From: UBA5158 sp963692955
Lineage (GTDB): Bacteria; Pseudomonadota; Gammaproteobacteria; DSM-16500
Direction of reading: 5' to 3'
DNA length: 64,000 bases
Assembly: GCA_963692955.1 (NCBI GenBank)
Contig: OY843587.1
Span: forward strand, 1,426,001-1,490,000
Below are positions 45,564 through 55,392 of the stretch, one piece after another. A program made the translations under genes and the position numbers. How positions within the stretch are numbered: position 1 is the first letter of the stretch; every line of letters starts with the position of its first letter. Below the pieces are notes generated by a model that saw only the letters and a list, made by a program, of their open reading frames with translations, was not told the origin of the DNA and searched no databases.

Positions 45564-47417
45564 CTAGCGGATCCGCTTACTCCGTGATTTATTTGTTGTA
45601 TTTATAATTGTGTCTTGATTTGCTTTACTGAATAATGACCCTACCCATGAATTTAACCATGAACCCTGTTGCGGACGAATAGAATAAAGTTGTAATTTAG
45701 TAATTCTCTTTTCCATTTTTTTTATAAATTCAGGGTCGGTAATAAATCGGGAATGCTGCTTTTTAAATGTTTTGAGAATTATATTTTTTAATTTGCTGCA
45801 TTCATTTTCCCAATGTTTGCTATTTATTTTAAAAGATAAGCCGTCAATGTGAGATATTAATTTTTTTCGTATTTTTAACGCATCCAAAAAAACTTCAAAT
45901 TTTGGGTCACCGACAATTTCAAATTGAAATTCGGAATTTGCACCATGCTCTTCTAATATTTTAAAACTCTTAAGATCAGAGTTTAGAAACGCATACTCTA
46001 GCAACGATTTTCCTCTAATTCTAGCATTCAGATTAACCCTTGGTGTGCCATCATCACATTTCGCAGCGGCTAGCATTTTCAATATATAATGATACTTTTT
46101 CTCTGATGCGGCAGAAATGGGTGTTTCTCCTCTGGTCGTTGCCAAATCGAGATCTGCACGGAATGTACCATCTTCATTTCTAGCATCTATCAGAATTTGT
46201 AATATTTTAGAAAGTTGAAGATTTACGGCAATATAACTTACCGTCTCACCCGATGGGATAGCTTTTGCATTTAAATTAATACGAGGCTTACCATGCAGTG
46301 TTTTAGCCGCCACTAAAATCTCTACACATTTATAATGGCCGAATTGTATCGCTAACTTGAGAGGAGAATCTTCTGGGTTCCCTGCAAGAAGATTATTGAT
46401 ATAATTTTCTTTTGATTTAACCGCATATAATAATATAGCCAAAGAATTATGTCTTGCTGCATATGATATAAGAGAATTACCGTTTGTATCAGTCCAGCTA
46501 CGATAACTTTCTACAGCATGTAATTCTTTAAATTCTTCAGAGCTGTCCAAAGCAGCTGTAAATTTTTGAATTTCAGTTTTATCTTGGCCGCTTGCAAATA
46601 TCGTTGAACCAAATCCAATAATTATTCGTTTTATTCCTATTAAATAAGTTAAAAAATTCGGAAATGAAGTGATAATATTCTCATCTAGATTGTTGGGATC
46701 AAATGTTTTTGGAGGTAAAGTGTTTGCATCTACAAGAATCCAATGCTGTGCTTTTGACTCGTATAAAAGACAAATGGTATGATCTGACGACGATAATAAT
46801 ATCCCAAAATTACAAGTTATTTGTTTAGCTTTTTCATCAAGAACTTTCATATATTGCGCAGCGCGGGCAAAATCATAAAGCCCAACATATGAAGCCGCTT
46901 CGTATAAGCCGCCTTCGTTCTCAAGTTTTTGTGATTGAATTTGCTTTGACGTTTCAACTACATGAGACTGTGAGATCATGCTTTTATCCATTATATCTTT
47001 ATATTTATCTGGTCTTTGGAAAATTGCTATCCCTTCAAAAAATTCAGCTACCTCAAGAGCATTTTGTTCCGCTGCCGTTAACTCCACATTTACAGGTATA
47101 TATTTTGGTAACGTTTGATTTTGTGAGATAAACTCACGCGTAATCTCATTCCTTGCCGCATGTCGTTTAGCTGTAATTTCATTAACGATTTTTTTATAAG
47201 CGCTCTCCCCCATTTCGTTAGAAAAAAAAGTTGGGTGAGTATAAATAAAATTTAAACGTTTAGAGAATTTATCAAATTCCTCTGAGCCGCATAAATGCGC
47301 TTGAATCGCCATGTTGGCAAGACCATTACATAACCCATTCATATCTATGTCATAGCCTAATTGCCGTTGAATGCTCAACAAAGTTATATGCTTATTATTA
47401 GGAAGTGGCATAGTCAT
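45564..47417 (-). CDS. papain-like (C-H-D) domain plus ankyrin repeats, paralog
   Basis: 617 residues (an ATG six bases later is also possible). Same order as the 40599-42788 protein: GLCNGLANMAIQAHL (Cys30), SSDHTICLLY (His213), WILVDANTL (Asp230), again 17 residues from His to Asp. Ankyrin repeats at ~310-480 carry the same insert (AAKCDDGTPRVNLNA). The acidic units of the paralog are missing; the end is basic (NKSRSKRIR). Flanking sequences differ, so the duplication is old. Probably a second member of one effector family. Confidence 0.72.
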   Translation of the reverse strand: MTMPLPNNKHITLLSIQRQLGYDIDMNGLCNGLANMAIQAHLCGSEEFDKFSKRLNFIYTHPTFFSNEMGESAYKKIVNEITAKRHAARNEITREFISQNQTLPKYIPVNVELTAAEQNALEVAEFFEGIAIFQRPDKYKDIMDKSMISQSHVVETSKQIQSQKLENEGGLYEAASYVGLYDFARAAQYMKVLDEKAKQITCNFGILLSSSDHTICLLYESKAQHWILVDANTLPPKTFDPNNLDENIITSFPNFLTYLIGIKRIIIGFGSTIFASGQDKTEIQKFTAALDSSEEFKELHAVESYRSWTDTNGNSLISYAARHNSLAILLYAVKSKENYINNLLAGNPEDSPLKLAIQFGHYKCVEILVAAKTLHGKPRINLNAKAIPSGETVSYIAVNLQLSKILQILIDARNEDGTFRADLDLATTRGETPISAASEKKYHYILKMLAAAKCDDGTPRVNLNARIRGKSLLEYAFLNSDLKSFKILEEHGANSEFQFEIVGDPKFEVFLDALKIRKKLISHIDGLSFKINSKHWENECSKLKNIILKTFKKQHSRFITDPEFIKKMEKRITKLQLYSIRPQQGSWLNSWVGSLFSKANQDTIINTTNKSRSKRIR

Positions 47418-47757
47418 TTACTCAGATAGTTCTAGCAAAAATATCTATGTGATTATTCTTCTATGTGATTATTAATTATACACTTTATTTGAGATCAATT
47501 CCCTTTACAGGGGCAATCACATATGATCGGAGCATGCTTTTGTGAGGAAAATAAGGATATTTATCAATGACTACGTGGTTAGGCAGAACCTCCGAAGCGC
47601 TGATTTTTTGAATGTGTTTATCAGGAAATAAGTAATAATAAGTATGCGTTCGGTGACATTTATTTGATTTATTAAAAATGACAAGCAGGATGTAATTTTA
47701 AACTTCTGATAAATAGTGTTTTCCCAAAAAAAAGTAATGGTTGTAATTCACTAATTG
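47418..47757. other. intergenic 340 bp, nothing recognised
   Basis: AT-rich; a 16-bp tandem pair (TCTATGTGATTATT) sits near 47446-47476. No ORF or clear promoter. Confidence 0.4.
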
Positions 47758-49863
47758 TTAAGACGGTCGCGCCGCGTTTGAGAGTTGCGTCTCTTTTGTT
47801 GCATTTGAATCAACTGCTATTGAGCTGGGTGCAAATAGAGAAAAACCGGCCGCAGCTCTTGGTCGTACTATGGCTGATTTTTCATCGTGGGTCAGTGGAG
47901 TTTCATATCTAGCTAACCTGCCTTGCATTTTGCTAAGTTCAGCAGTGATGGCGGAATTAAACGTTAAGAGATTATTGATCTGCATCTCCATATTTTCCGC
48001 TTGGTCCAATTCTTCTTTTAATCTAATATTCTCAGCTGTTAAATTAGCGATAAGTTGATTCGAAGTCTCGCTAGGTTTTTCTTCCTCAACAGTAGATTGC
48101 TGTGTTGCTATCTTGAGCTTATCGTTAAGAATTTTATTTTCTTTTAATGCATTTTCATAAGCGTCTTGCAGCGCAAGAATGGCATTTTTAATATTAACAA
48201 GCTCGCTCTCGTCACTAGCTAGTTTCGGACTGACGCTGTGATGCGATTTTTCCGCGGCTAATGATGCTGTGAGGGCTCCTATTTCCCTCTGCGATAATGA
48301 TAAGGCCGCGGCTGTTTTATTGATTATTTGGCTTTGATTAGCAATCTCAGTCTGGAATTGCGCATTTAACTGTGACTCTCGTTGGTAATAGTGCCAGCCA
48401 TCGTTCAATTGTTTTTTTAAGTCTTGTGTTGTTGTATCAAACAAGCCCGCCAATTCTTTGTTGGCAGATTCGAGAGTCTTAATTTGGGACGTCAAGTTAT
48501 CTATGCTTGCTTGAGCTGCTGCCGACGCTGCTATTTTTTCCTTGCCCAATTCATTAAGAGAAGTCTTCAGTGCTCCTTCTCTAACGGTAAACGAAAGAGC
48601 ATCTTCAATTAATTTTGCATTTTGTTCTTGTAATTCTTTGACATTGATAGCCTGCGTGCTGGGAATTGATTGTATTTCAGATTCAGTGGCATCTGATTCG
48701 ATACTGCGCTGCAACTGTTTCAGTTTTTTTTTGGATTCTTTTAATTTTAATATCAGGCTACTTATCTGCGTCGAAGATTTCACTTTATCTTCGATCAGTT
48801 CTAGTTGCGTTGCTTGTAGCGTCTCTAATTCTTCTTTTAAACTTTTATTTTCAAATGACATTATCATCAAGTTATTTTGTGATTGAAGTTGCCCCATGAT
48901 TTGATCATGAGAGGATTTTTGCTTGAGAGCTTCAACCTCGGCTTTTAATTTTGTGCCTTCATCAATATAGGTTGATTTTGTAGATAGCAGCGACTTTTCT
49001 GTCTCAGTATGACGGGCAGATAATTCCATATAAGCTAATTTGTAATGATTCAATTCCGTTAGTAGCGTGGTTTCAGCAGACTGAGCAACCACTTGAGTGG
49101 CAGTGACTGGCACGGCATGACTGGCTAGAGCCGGCGGAGGTTTTTCTACGACCGCTGAAGTTCTTTTGCGCTTTCGCGATTGGGTTGATTGCTTACGTGC
49201 GGTATAAGCTGCCGAAATGCCACGCTGCTTAGTGCCTAATTCAGTCGTTACTTTTTCAACCTGTTCTGAAGGTGGCGACCCGATGGTGAAAGGTGAGCTC
49301 GAAATGAAAGCCCGTCTGTTATTTCCAGAATGTAGCAAGCTTGACTTTGAATAACTTGGGCTGCTGGACGGCCAGAGATTGTCACTTGAATCTTCGCGCG
49401 GAAACATTTGTAATAAAGAGTCATTAGATATAGACCGGATTAACAAATTGTCATTACTATCTAAGGTAGAAGCGACTGGAATTAAATTAAATAAATACTC
49501 AAACTCACCCTTTTTACTAGAAGCTAATTGGATGATATGTAAAACTTGTAGTTTCATTATTTCCTTTTGATAAAGTTTTATAAAATCAGCGTCAGGCCTG
49601 GTGCGAGTGGGATGCAAATACATTTCAAAATCCCGCAAATACTTTTGCGGATTAAAACGTATCTCTAACAATCCATGGATGTAGACAAACGCAAGCCAGT
49701 TTACCTGAAAATCAGACAAACTTTCTGGTGACGATATTTGATTAAAGATTTGAATATCTAATTTTTCTAAAAATATTTTTAATTCATTAGGAGACGAACT
49801 ACTTACCCTAGTCATCACATCACTAAGGATAGAGTATTGATGATCTGTAATAGTGGCTTTCAT
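47758..49863 (-). CDS. long coiled-coil protein with nuclear-signal-like cluster
   Basis: 701 residues. The first ~130 residues are globular and helical; ~140-225 are Ser-rich and disordered; SRKRKRTS near residue 230 within RKQSTQSRKRKRT resembles a monopartite or bipartite nuclear localisation signal. From ~265 to ~640 a long heptad coiled coil (TELNHYKLAYMELSARHTE; LKEELDQAENMEMQINNLL). No enzyme motif. Likely a structural or scaffold protein; host delivery is inferred from context. The next gene upstream ends 29 bp away on the same strand. Confidence 0.72.
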   Translation of the reverse strand: MKATITDHQYSILSDVMTRVSSSSPNELKIFLEKLDIQIFNQISSPESLSDFQVNWLAFVYIHGLLEIRFNPQKYLRDFEMYLHPTRTRPDADFIKLYQKEIMKLQVLHIIQLASSKKGEFEYLFNLIPVASTLDSNDNLLIRSISNDSLLQMFPREDSSDNLWPSSSPSYSKSSLLHSGNNRRAFISSSPFTIGSPPSEQVEKVTTELGTKQRGISAAYTARKQSTQSRKRKRTSAVVEKPPPALASHAVPVTATQVVAQSAETTLLTELNHYKLAYMELSARHTETEKSLLSTKSTYIDEGTKLKAEVEALKQKSSHDQIMGQLQSQNNLMIMSFENKSLKEELETLQATQLELIEDKVKSSTQISSLILKLKESKKKLKQLQRSIESDATESEIQSIPSTQAINVKELQEQNAKLIEDALSFTVREGALKTSLNELGKEKIAASAAAQASIDNLTSQIKTLESANKELAGLFDTTTQDLKKQLNDGWHYYQRESQLNAQFQTEIANQSQIINKTAAALSLSQREIGALTASLAAEKSHHSVSPKLASDESELVNIKNAILALQDAYENALKENKILNDKLKIATQQSTVEEEKPSETSNQLIANLTAENIRLKEELDQAENMEMQINNLLTFNSAITAELSKMQGRLARYETPLTHDEKSAIVRPRAAAGFSLFAPSSIAVDSNATKETQLSNAARPS

Positions 49864-49892
49864 TTCTTTTCCCCTATTTTACTATCTTCACG

Positions 49893-52523
49893 CTAACAAG
49901 TTTTCCTTGATCCTGTTGCCATACTAGGCCGCGATGTGGGTACTGTGTGAGTTGTAACTTCAGGTGTAGAATCATCTTTCACTTCGTCTTTTTTATCTTC
50001 ATCATCTTCATCGGTATTATAAAGACCAGCATTTACCGTTGGTGGGCTGGAGCTAAAAATACTGAGTGTTGCCAGAGGACTTGTAGTAGGTTTGTTATCT
50101 TGACCTACTTTAGGTTCAGATACTTCATCTTGAGCAGCATCTGTTTCAGTAACCTCGGCCTCGACGACTAAAGCCGTTGCGTCAAAATTAATTTCCTCAG
50201 GATCAGAGTCACTCTTATCTTGGTGAATTGTCAGCGGCGCTTCTTCATCCATTTCATAGACAAGAAAGTCATTCGTCCACGCAATTTTTTCGGCGACTGC
50301 CGTGCGTTTATTTTTGATGGAAACAGCGACGAAAGGCTTGCCCTCTATATCTTCCTGCCAATCTTCTAAATGTTTTGCGGCGTGACCAAGCGCAAGTTCA
50401 GCGCTTTTATAACTGTATTTGGCTAACTGAGGGCTTGATTTTTGATTCTCCTCATCACCATCGCGTATACATTTATCCGCATAAGCAATATAATTTTCCA
50501 CCATGCCTTGGTTGATTTCAATGCCCATATCTTCAGCCAGATCAAGATTATTTAACTTTTTCACCATAATTTGGGCATGCATCAAATCAATTGAATGCAT
50601 CAAGTGATCGTCATATGACGAATTTATGTAGGCTTGCGCTACCATAATATGTAGAAAATCATTTAGCTCATCACACGTTGGTGAATTATCCCGAAATTTC
50701 TCAAACCATGCCACTTGAATTTCTAACATTTCAATTTGTTCTTTGGGTGTTAAACATTCTTTAATAAATTTTTGTGACGATTGATAAAGTTTTAGTAACA
50801 TTTCCCAGCGCTTATCTTCCACCAAGTTAGCTTTAAAAATTTCGCTAGAAATTTCTAATTCATCTCTAAATTCGTCAGATTTATCACTATAAAACGCCCA
50901 GTAAAAAACATTTTCACCAGAACGATTAATTTCAAGCAGCCGCTCTGGCGCATACGAAAGTATGTCAGCGACATCATTGAGGCGGCCAGCAAAAGCGTGC
51001 GCATGTAAATCCGTCGTTCCATCTTGAAAGGATTCCCACAAACGGCGATTGGGATCAAGAATATATTCTTTCAATTCTGGGGAAATATCTTTTTGCCGTA
51101 TTTTTTGCATTAAGTTATTTCTTTTTGAGCCAACGGGGATAGACAGCGCGTTAGGATGATGTTCAATTAACTGTTTAGCAACCAGTGTTGAGCCGTATAC
51201 GACTGCATGATCGATGGCGGCCCTAAAACGGTAAAATTGCGTGATATCAACATTATTTTCTGCGATAAATTCTTCAACTTCCGCGGCGGATTTCTGTTTT
51301 TTTTGTATGATTTGAAATAATTGTTTTACCGGGTCAGGTTTTATGACGATGGTTTCATTGTATGCGCCGGCTTCTTTTTCCCCGACTTCAGCGCTGGTTT
51401 GAAATTCTTTTAAAGTTTTAATTAAATTATCTTTTTCAAGTCGCGACTGTTTAGCAACGGCTATTTTGGGAAACTTGTCGACGAGTATTTTACCTTGTTC
51501 CGCAGCGTCATAACTTGCATTCAAATACTGTTGCAAGAGCTCTCTATTTTTTTCAGTTAATTCCAATTCGAAAAAAAACAATTTAAGATAAAGCGAGCTA
51601 GACGCAGCAAAAAAGTGCATAGTTGACATTAATAAATCGATTTCTTTGTAAGATTTAGCTTTCGATTTGTTAGTGTGTGCGGCGTATGCTTGACTAACTT
51701 GATTGCAAACTGCTAAAGCATGCCGGTGGGTTTGTAACTTTGCTAGTGTTTGTAATTCGCTATAGTCTCCGACTGTGATTGTCGTATTCATTGATTCGTA
51801 AGTGACATCAAGTTTAATCTCAACATCATGGACGTAGGCAGCTAAAATCTTATCGATTTGTCTGCCGCGCTTTTTATCTTTAGCGCAGATTTGTTTAATG
51901 ACCGTAAGAAATTCATCGAACTGTGCATAGGGCGCGAGGATGATAGAAGTTGCAAACAGCATACCGGTGTGAAAAGTTAGCATTTTCTCAGCATCATTCG
52001 CATGACGTTGCTGATATTCTTGCAATTTCTCCGCTAGAAATTCTTGCATAGGTTTTTGATCGTTTAAACAGGCCCAGTATAACGGGCTATATCTATCTCT
52101 CGCTAACTCACAAATCTTATCCGGGTCTTCAGTTAAAATTGCCGCGACTTCAGAACGCATACCAAGATAAGCAAAAATATGTATGTCATTCGTACCGTCT
52201 TTAAATTGCAGCCAACGCTTTTTGTCTACATCGGTCAGGTAAATTCGAGTTTCCTTATCTGCACGTTGATCATGCGCCCACTGCAACAAGTTCCACCGAA
52301 ATACTTCCCAGCTAAAATTCAAGTCAGCTTGCATATCTTCGATAAAAAACACTACATTTTCAAAGCTGCCAGTTTGCGCAGCGAAAGTCACCGGGCGCGT
52401 CATGAATTTGCTATGCGCTTCGTTGACATCAAGTTTTTCTTCGGCGATTCTTTCAGATAGTTGGACGGGTGACGTTGTTTTATCCGCGGCTAAATCACAT
52501 AAGGCATCGATACGGGCTTGCAT
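49893..52523 (-). CDS. ankyrin-like protein with internal duplication
   Basis: 876 residues made of two related halves: the segment WLQFKDGTNDIHIFAYLGM...YSPLYWACLND of the first recurs as WESFQDGTTDLHAHAFAGR...ENVFYWAFYSD in the second. Each half starts with ankyrin-like pairs (FVTFAAQTGSFENVVFFIE-type) and continues with helices. The last ~130 residues are acidic and disordered (DEDDEDKKDEVKDD), ending SRKTC. No catalytic motif. Probably an interaction scaffold; 29 bp upstream of the coiled-coil gene, so likely cotranscribed. Confidence 0.72.
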   Translation of the reverse strand: MQARIDALCDLAADKTTSPVQLSERIAEEKLDVNEAHSKFMTRPVTFAAQTGSFENVVFFIEDMQADLNFSWEVFRWNLLQWAHDQRADKETRIYLTDVDKKRWLQFKDGTNDIHIFAYLGMRSEVAAILTEDPDKICELARDRYSPLYWACLNDQKPMQEFLAEKLQEYQQRHANDAEKMLTFHTGMLFATSIILAPYAQFDEFLTVIKQICAKDKKRGRQIDKILAAYVHDVEIKLDVTYESMNTTITVGDYSELQTLAKLQTHRHALAVCNQVSQAYAAHTNKSKAKSYKEIDLLMSTMHFFAASSSLYLKLFFFELELTEKNRELLQQYLNASYDAAEQGKILVDKFPKIAVAKQSRLEKDNLIKTLKEFQTSAEVGEKEAGAYNETIVIKPDPVKQLFQIIQKKQKSAAEVEEFIAENNVDITQFYRFRAAIDHAVVYGSTLVAKQLIEHHPNALSIPVGSKRNNLMQKIRQKDISPELKEYILDPNRRLWESFQDGTTDLHAHAFAGRLNDVADILSYAPERLLEINRSGENVFYWAFYSDKSDEFRDELEISSEIFKANLVEDKRWEMLLKLYQSSQKFIKECLTPKEQIEMLEIQVAWFEKFRDNSPTCDELNDFLHIMVAQAYINSSYDDHLMHSIDLMHAQIMVKKLNNLDLAEDMGIEINQGMVENYIAYADKCIRDGDEENQKSSPQLAKYSYKSAELALGHAAKHLEDWQEDIEGKPFVAVSIKNKRTAVAEKIAWTNDFLVYEMDEEAPLTIHQDKSDSDPEEINFDATALVVEAEVTETDAAQDEVSEPKVGQDNKPTTSPLATLSIFSSSPPTVNAGLYNTDEDDEDKKDEVKDDSTPEVTTHTVPTSRPSMATGSRKTC

Positions 52524-52639
52524 GTTCCATCCTATTATTATTTTATGAAAAAAATTTTCATAACAATAATGATATTGATGCGACTATTCAAATAGTTTTT
52601 TTCGGGGGCATTAAAAACACAATCACGCCGACAGCGCCT

Positions 52640-52855
52640 TTATTTTTTCGCGCGCTTTTTTAAAGCGGCGGGTTTATGCGCGGCGACTTTACCGGTTTTA
52701 TCGCTTTTAACAAGATACTGAGGATCGTCTTTAGAGGCGCGAATTTTATGCTTTTTGATCGAAGTGGCTTTAGTGAGTTTTTTGACGACTTTGCCGCGAA
52801 CTTGGCCAACTTCAGAATTCCAGGTAACTTTATCGCCCTTCTTGACAGTTTTCAT
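52640..52855 (-). CDS. DUF2945 / HVA1-type Tudor-like small protein
   Basis: 71 residues. KKGDKVTWNSEVGQVRGKVVKK followed by YLVKSDKTGKVAAHKPAALKK matches the DUF2945 (hypervirulence-associated Tudor) family in length and motif. Basic, cytosolic, function unknown. GGAGAG-type ribosome site upstream of the ATG at 52855. Confidence 0.9.
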   Translation of the reverse strand: MKTVKKGDKVTWNSEVGQVRGKVVKKLTKATSIKKHKIRASKDDPQYLVKSDKTGKVAAHKPAALKKRAKK

Positions 52856-52988
52856 CGATGAAGACTCTCCATTTAATCTCTAATATGTTCACATATTATC
52901 ACGAGTTACATAAGCAGTGCCAAAACGAATTTTCTAAAAGCTATTGAAAATCGGTGAGACTCGCTATATCCTAGTTAGGTGAAGAAAT

Positions 52989-53021
52989 GGTGAAACAATT
53001 GCGACACTAAAAAGTTTCACC
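52989..53021. promoter_or_regulatory. perfect 8-bp inverted repeat
   Basis: GGTGAAAC and GTTTCACC are separated by 17 bases, 56 bp ahead of the small gene at 53077. Could be an operator or a leader hairpin. Confidence 0.35.
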
Positions 53022-53076
53022 CAGGTAAGTTTAATCCTCCCTTCCTAAAACCGATAATTACAACATTGAGGCGTCT

Positions 53077-53289
53077 ATGAAAAATAATACTTCTAAAATT
53101 ACCCCCTTCCCCATTATTAGCAATAAGAAAAAAAAGGCTGATCCACAGAAGCAAATCGTGGCGGAGATTTCGCTATGCATGATTGCATTAGTGTCATTAA
53201 TTGGCTTCAGTGAATTATTCGTCGTAGGCAGTTATACGATTGGGCAAGCGCACATGAATGCCGTGCATAGTTTACCAATTATATATTGA
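53077..53289 (+). CDS. small single-pass membrane protein
   Basis: 70 residues: basic N-terminus (SNKKKKADPQKQ), one hydrophobic stretch (EISLCMIALVSLIGFSELFVV), short tail. GAGG precedes the ATG. Unknown function. Confidence 0.55.
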   Translation: MKNNTSKITPFPIISNKKKKADPQKQIVAEISLCMIALVSLIGFSELFVVGSYTIGQAHMNAVHSLPIIY

Positions 53290-53393
53290 TGGTTCTGTGC
53301 TATTAATTCTTATACCTTTTCTTAATTTATTCTTAAGGTAGCTCTGGTAGTGTAAATCCACAAATCATCACGTATCTATCATGGAGCGATATC

Positions 53394-54611
53394 ATGCTGT
53401 CAGGAGAATTGAACAGGCAAGCGTATCTCAAAAGAAAATTACAAGAAACTAGCTTCTTAGAAGTAGCTGACACAGAAAGTCCTACTAATGACCCAAGCGT
53501 GCCAGCCGGTTCAACTGGTTTGATCAATCGAAAAATAAAAAGATCGGCCGTTACGCCAACCCCTTTCAAAGCTGCGCCAAATATTTTAATTAACGATGAT
53601 AAAGTTGAAGTGACTCTGCCCGCAAAGAGCAAAGGCATTATTTGGGATACGTGGAAACCCAGCGTGAAAGAGTACGATAATAACGCCGCTGGTTTTCAAC
53701 AATTTGTTTCCGATCTTACCCAACTCGCTGTGGATCTTGATAACCGCATTGATGAGACAGATAACGGCATTAATACAGTTCAAACCATTACAACAGTCGT
53801 CACCACAGTCATTCAAATTTTACAAACTTCGCTGGCAGCGTCGCAATCATTAAGCGGTTCAAGTTACATCGATTATCAATTGATTCTTTCCACTGTGATG
53901 GCGGGCCTGACCCTGGCGGCTAAATACATCAGCAGCGAAATCACAACCTCTAAAACGAATTCTATTAACTTAAAAGCGATAGTGACTGATTTAGAGAACT
54001 CTCAAAACTTAGTGCCCTCCTCCGCCCCACAAATCATTCGTCAAAATCCGCAAGCGCTTGCTCCTGCTAAATTAGAAGGCAAGTCAGAAACTAAACCTGA
54101 CACTCAAATCCCCATCGACGCGCAAGCGGCGCCAATTCCACCGGTAGCTCTCGGCAATTTTGTGGCCGTGGCAGGCGCGTTAGTGATTAACAATACGGAA
54201 ATTGATGTCACACTGCCGGTGCAAGGCTCAGGGTGTTATCTTAAGGGTTGGGAAAAAAAATTAGAAAAATACCAAAACACTCCCGTGGATTATAAAAAAT
54301 TACTCAAAGATTTATATACGCTGCAAGTTGATTTGAGTAATGCATCGTCCGACTGTGATAACGTTAATCAATTTATACAATCGATGTCGTCATTCGGCAC
54401 CGCTATAATTGGAATTATTCAAACGGCGGTAGCCGGTTCAAGTATTAGCTCGACGGGTTTACAGATTTTTCAAATTACGATTTCAGCGTTGAGCGCCGCC
54501 GCATCCGTCGCGGCAAAAGTGGCGAACAACACAGTGACAAATTTAAGAAATGAGACACTGACCTATAGCGGCGACGCGACGTCCTTATTGGTAGCACAAT
54601 TAAAGCGTTAA
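53394..54611 (+). CDS. duplicated-domain protein, unknown family
   Basis: 405 residues, GGAG ribosome site 7 bp before ATG, no signal peptide. Two homologous ~135-residue units: ILINDDKVEVTLPAKSKGI...WKPSVKEYD...AAKYISSEIT, and LVINNTEIDVTLPVQGSGC...WEKKLEKYQ...AAKVANNTVT. Each has a short beta start and then a long hydrophobic helix pair (VTTVIQILQTSLAAS; GTAIIGIIQTAVAGS) of the kind seen in alpha-pore-forming and helical-bundle toxins. That similarity is only in pattern. A Pro/Ala linker (~205-235) joins the units. Confidence 0.65.
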   Translation: MLSGELNRQAYLKRKLQETSFLEVADTESPTNDPSVPAGSTGLINRKIKRSAVTPTPFKAAPNILINDDKVEVTLPAKSKGIIWDTWKPSVKEYDNNAAGFQQFVSDLTQLAVDLDNRIDETDNGINTVQTITTVVTTVIQILQTSLAASQSLSGSSYIDYQLILSTVMAGLTLAAKYISSEITTSKTNSINLKAIVTDLENSQNLVPSSAPQIIRQNPQALAPAKLEGKSETKPDTQIPIDAQAAPIPPVALGNFVAVAGALVINNTEIDVTLPVQGSGCYLKGWEKKLEKYQNTPVDYKKLLKDLYTLQVDLSNASSDCDNVNQFIQSMSSFGTAIIGIIQTAVAGSSISSTGLQIFQITISALSAAASVAAKVANNTVTNLRNETLTYSGDATSLLVAQLKR

Positions 54612-55055
54612 CGGTGGTGGCTCAAGGGGATCTTGATTTGGAGGGACAGGATGCACGACGTTAGCTGGGATGGCTGATTGTTGAAAGAAAGATAATCTTG
54701 CGAGTAAACTTTGATTTTCAGCTTTCAATCTTGCAATCTCATGAGAACTCACCTGCTGGACGATGTGTAAAGCATTTTGCGTTTCTTGAAATGCATGGTG
54801 CGCGGATTGTAAAGTTTGTTGTGTGGTCTTTAATTCAAAGTCTTTGAATTGCAATTGCTGATGCAGTTGTTGGTTCGCAGCATTGGCCACTCCGAGTTTA
54901 GCTTCAAAAATTTTAACGACAGTAGTCGGATCAACGTCAACAGAACTATCGCTAGCTTGGATGCCACCTATACAAGCATGACCTTCAGGTGAGACATGAG
55001 TGATCGTCGTGACTTTTTGTTCGCGAAGTTGAAAATAGCCTGGACGTGTTTGCAT
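54600..55055 (-). CDS. short coiled-coil protein
   Basis: 151 residues; ~45-125 a coiled coil (QQLHQQLQFKDFELKTTQQT; ARLKAENQSLLARL), ending in a Pro-rich tail. Its stop overlaps the 3' end of the convergent 405-residue gene by 12 bp. Unknown function. Confidence 0.6.
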   Translation of the reverse strand: MQTRPGYFQLREQKVTTITHVSPEGHACIGGIQASDSSVDVDPTTVVKIFEAKLGVANAANQQLHQQLQFKDFELKTTQQTLQSAHHAFQETQNALHIVQQVSSHEIARLKAENQSLLARLSFFQQSAIPANVVHPVPPNQDPLEPPPLTL

Positions 55056-55392
55056 ATAAATCTCAAATCTATTTTTTGGACAAATATAGCACCGTATGCT
55101 TGCGTTGGCAACTGTCTCTTAACATTATTTCCAAAAAACTAGCACCCCAACGTATAAAATCATCATCACGATTATAGGGATTAAAATAAAGCCCGCCACT
55201 TCAAAAACTTGGACTTTATTTTCATCCGAACGTCGGTAAAACCTCCGGATTTTTTTAAGAATCGACATAACTTTCCCTTTTGATTTTATAAATCGTTCGC
55301 TAATTTAACCCATAATTACTTAGAGATAAATAGTATGAAGCCCTAATCAATGTCCCACAGAGTGCTATAATTGTAATTTCAAGGAGGATTCT
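55056..55392. other. 337-bp stretch holding a 47-residue membrane protein gene
   Basis: Apart from the small gene at 55125-55268, it has a TATAAT at 55366-55371 ahead of the plus-strand gene at 55393, without a good -35. Confidence 0.5.
55125..55268 (-). CDS. 47-residue single-pass membrane protein
   Basis: ATG at 55268 behind AAAGGGAAAG. Basic start (MSILKKIRRFYRRSDENK) followed by one strong membrane segment (FILIPIIVMMILYVGVLVF) and WK-stop. Good ribosome site and clean topology (positive inside) support it. Function unknown. Confidence 0.55.
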   Translation of the reverse strand: MSILKKIRRFYRRSDENKVQVFEVAGFILIPIIVMMILYVGVLVFWK

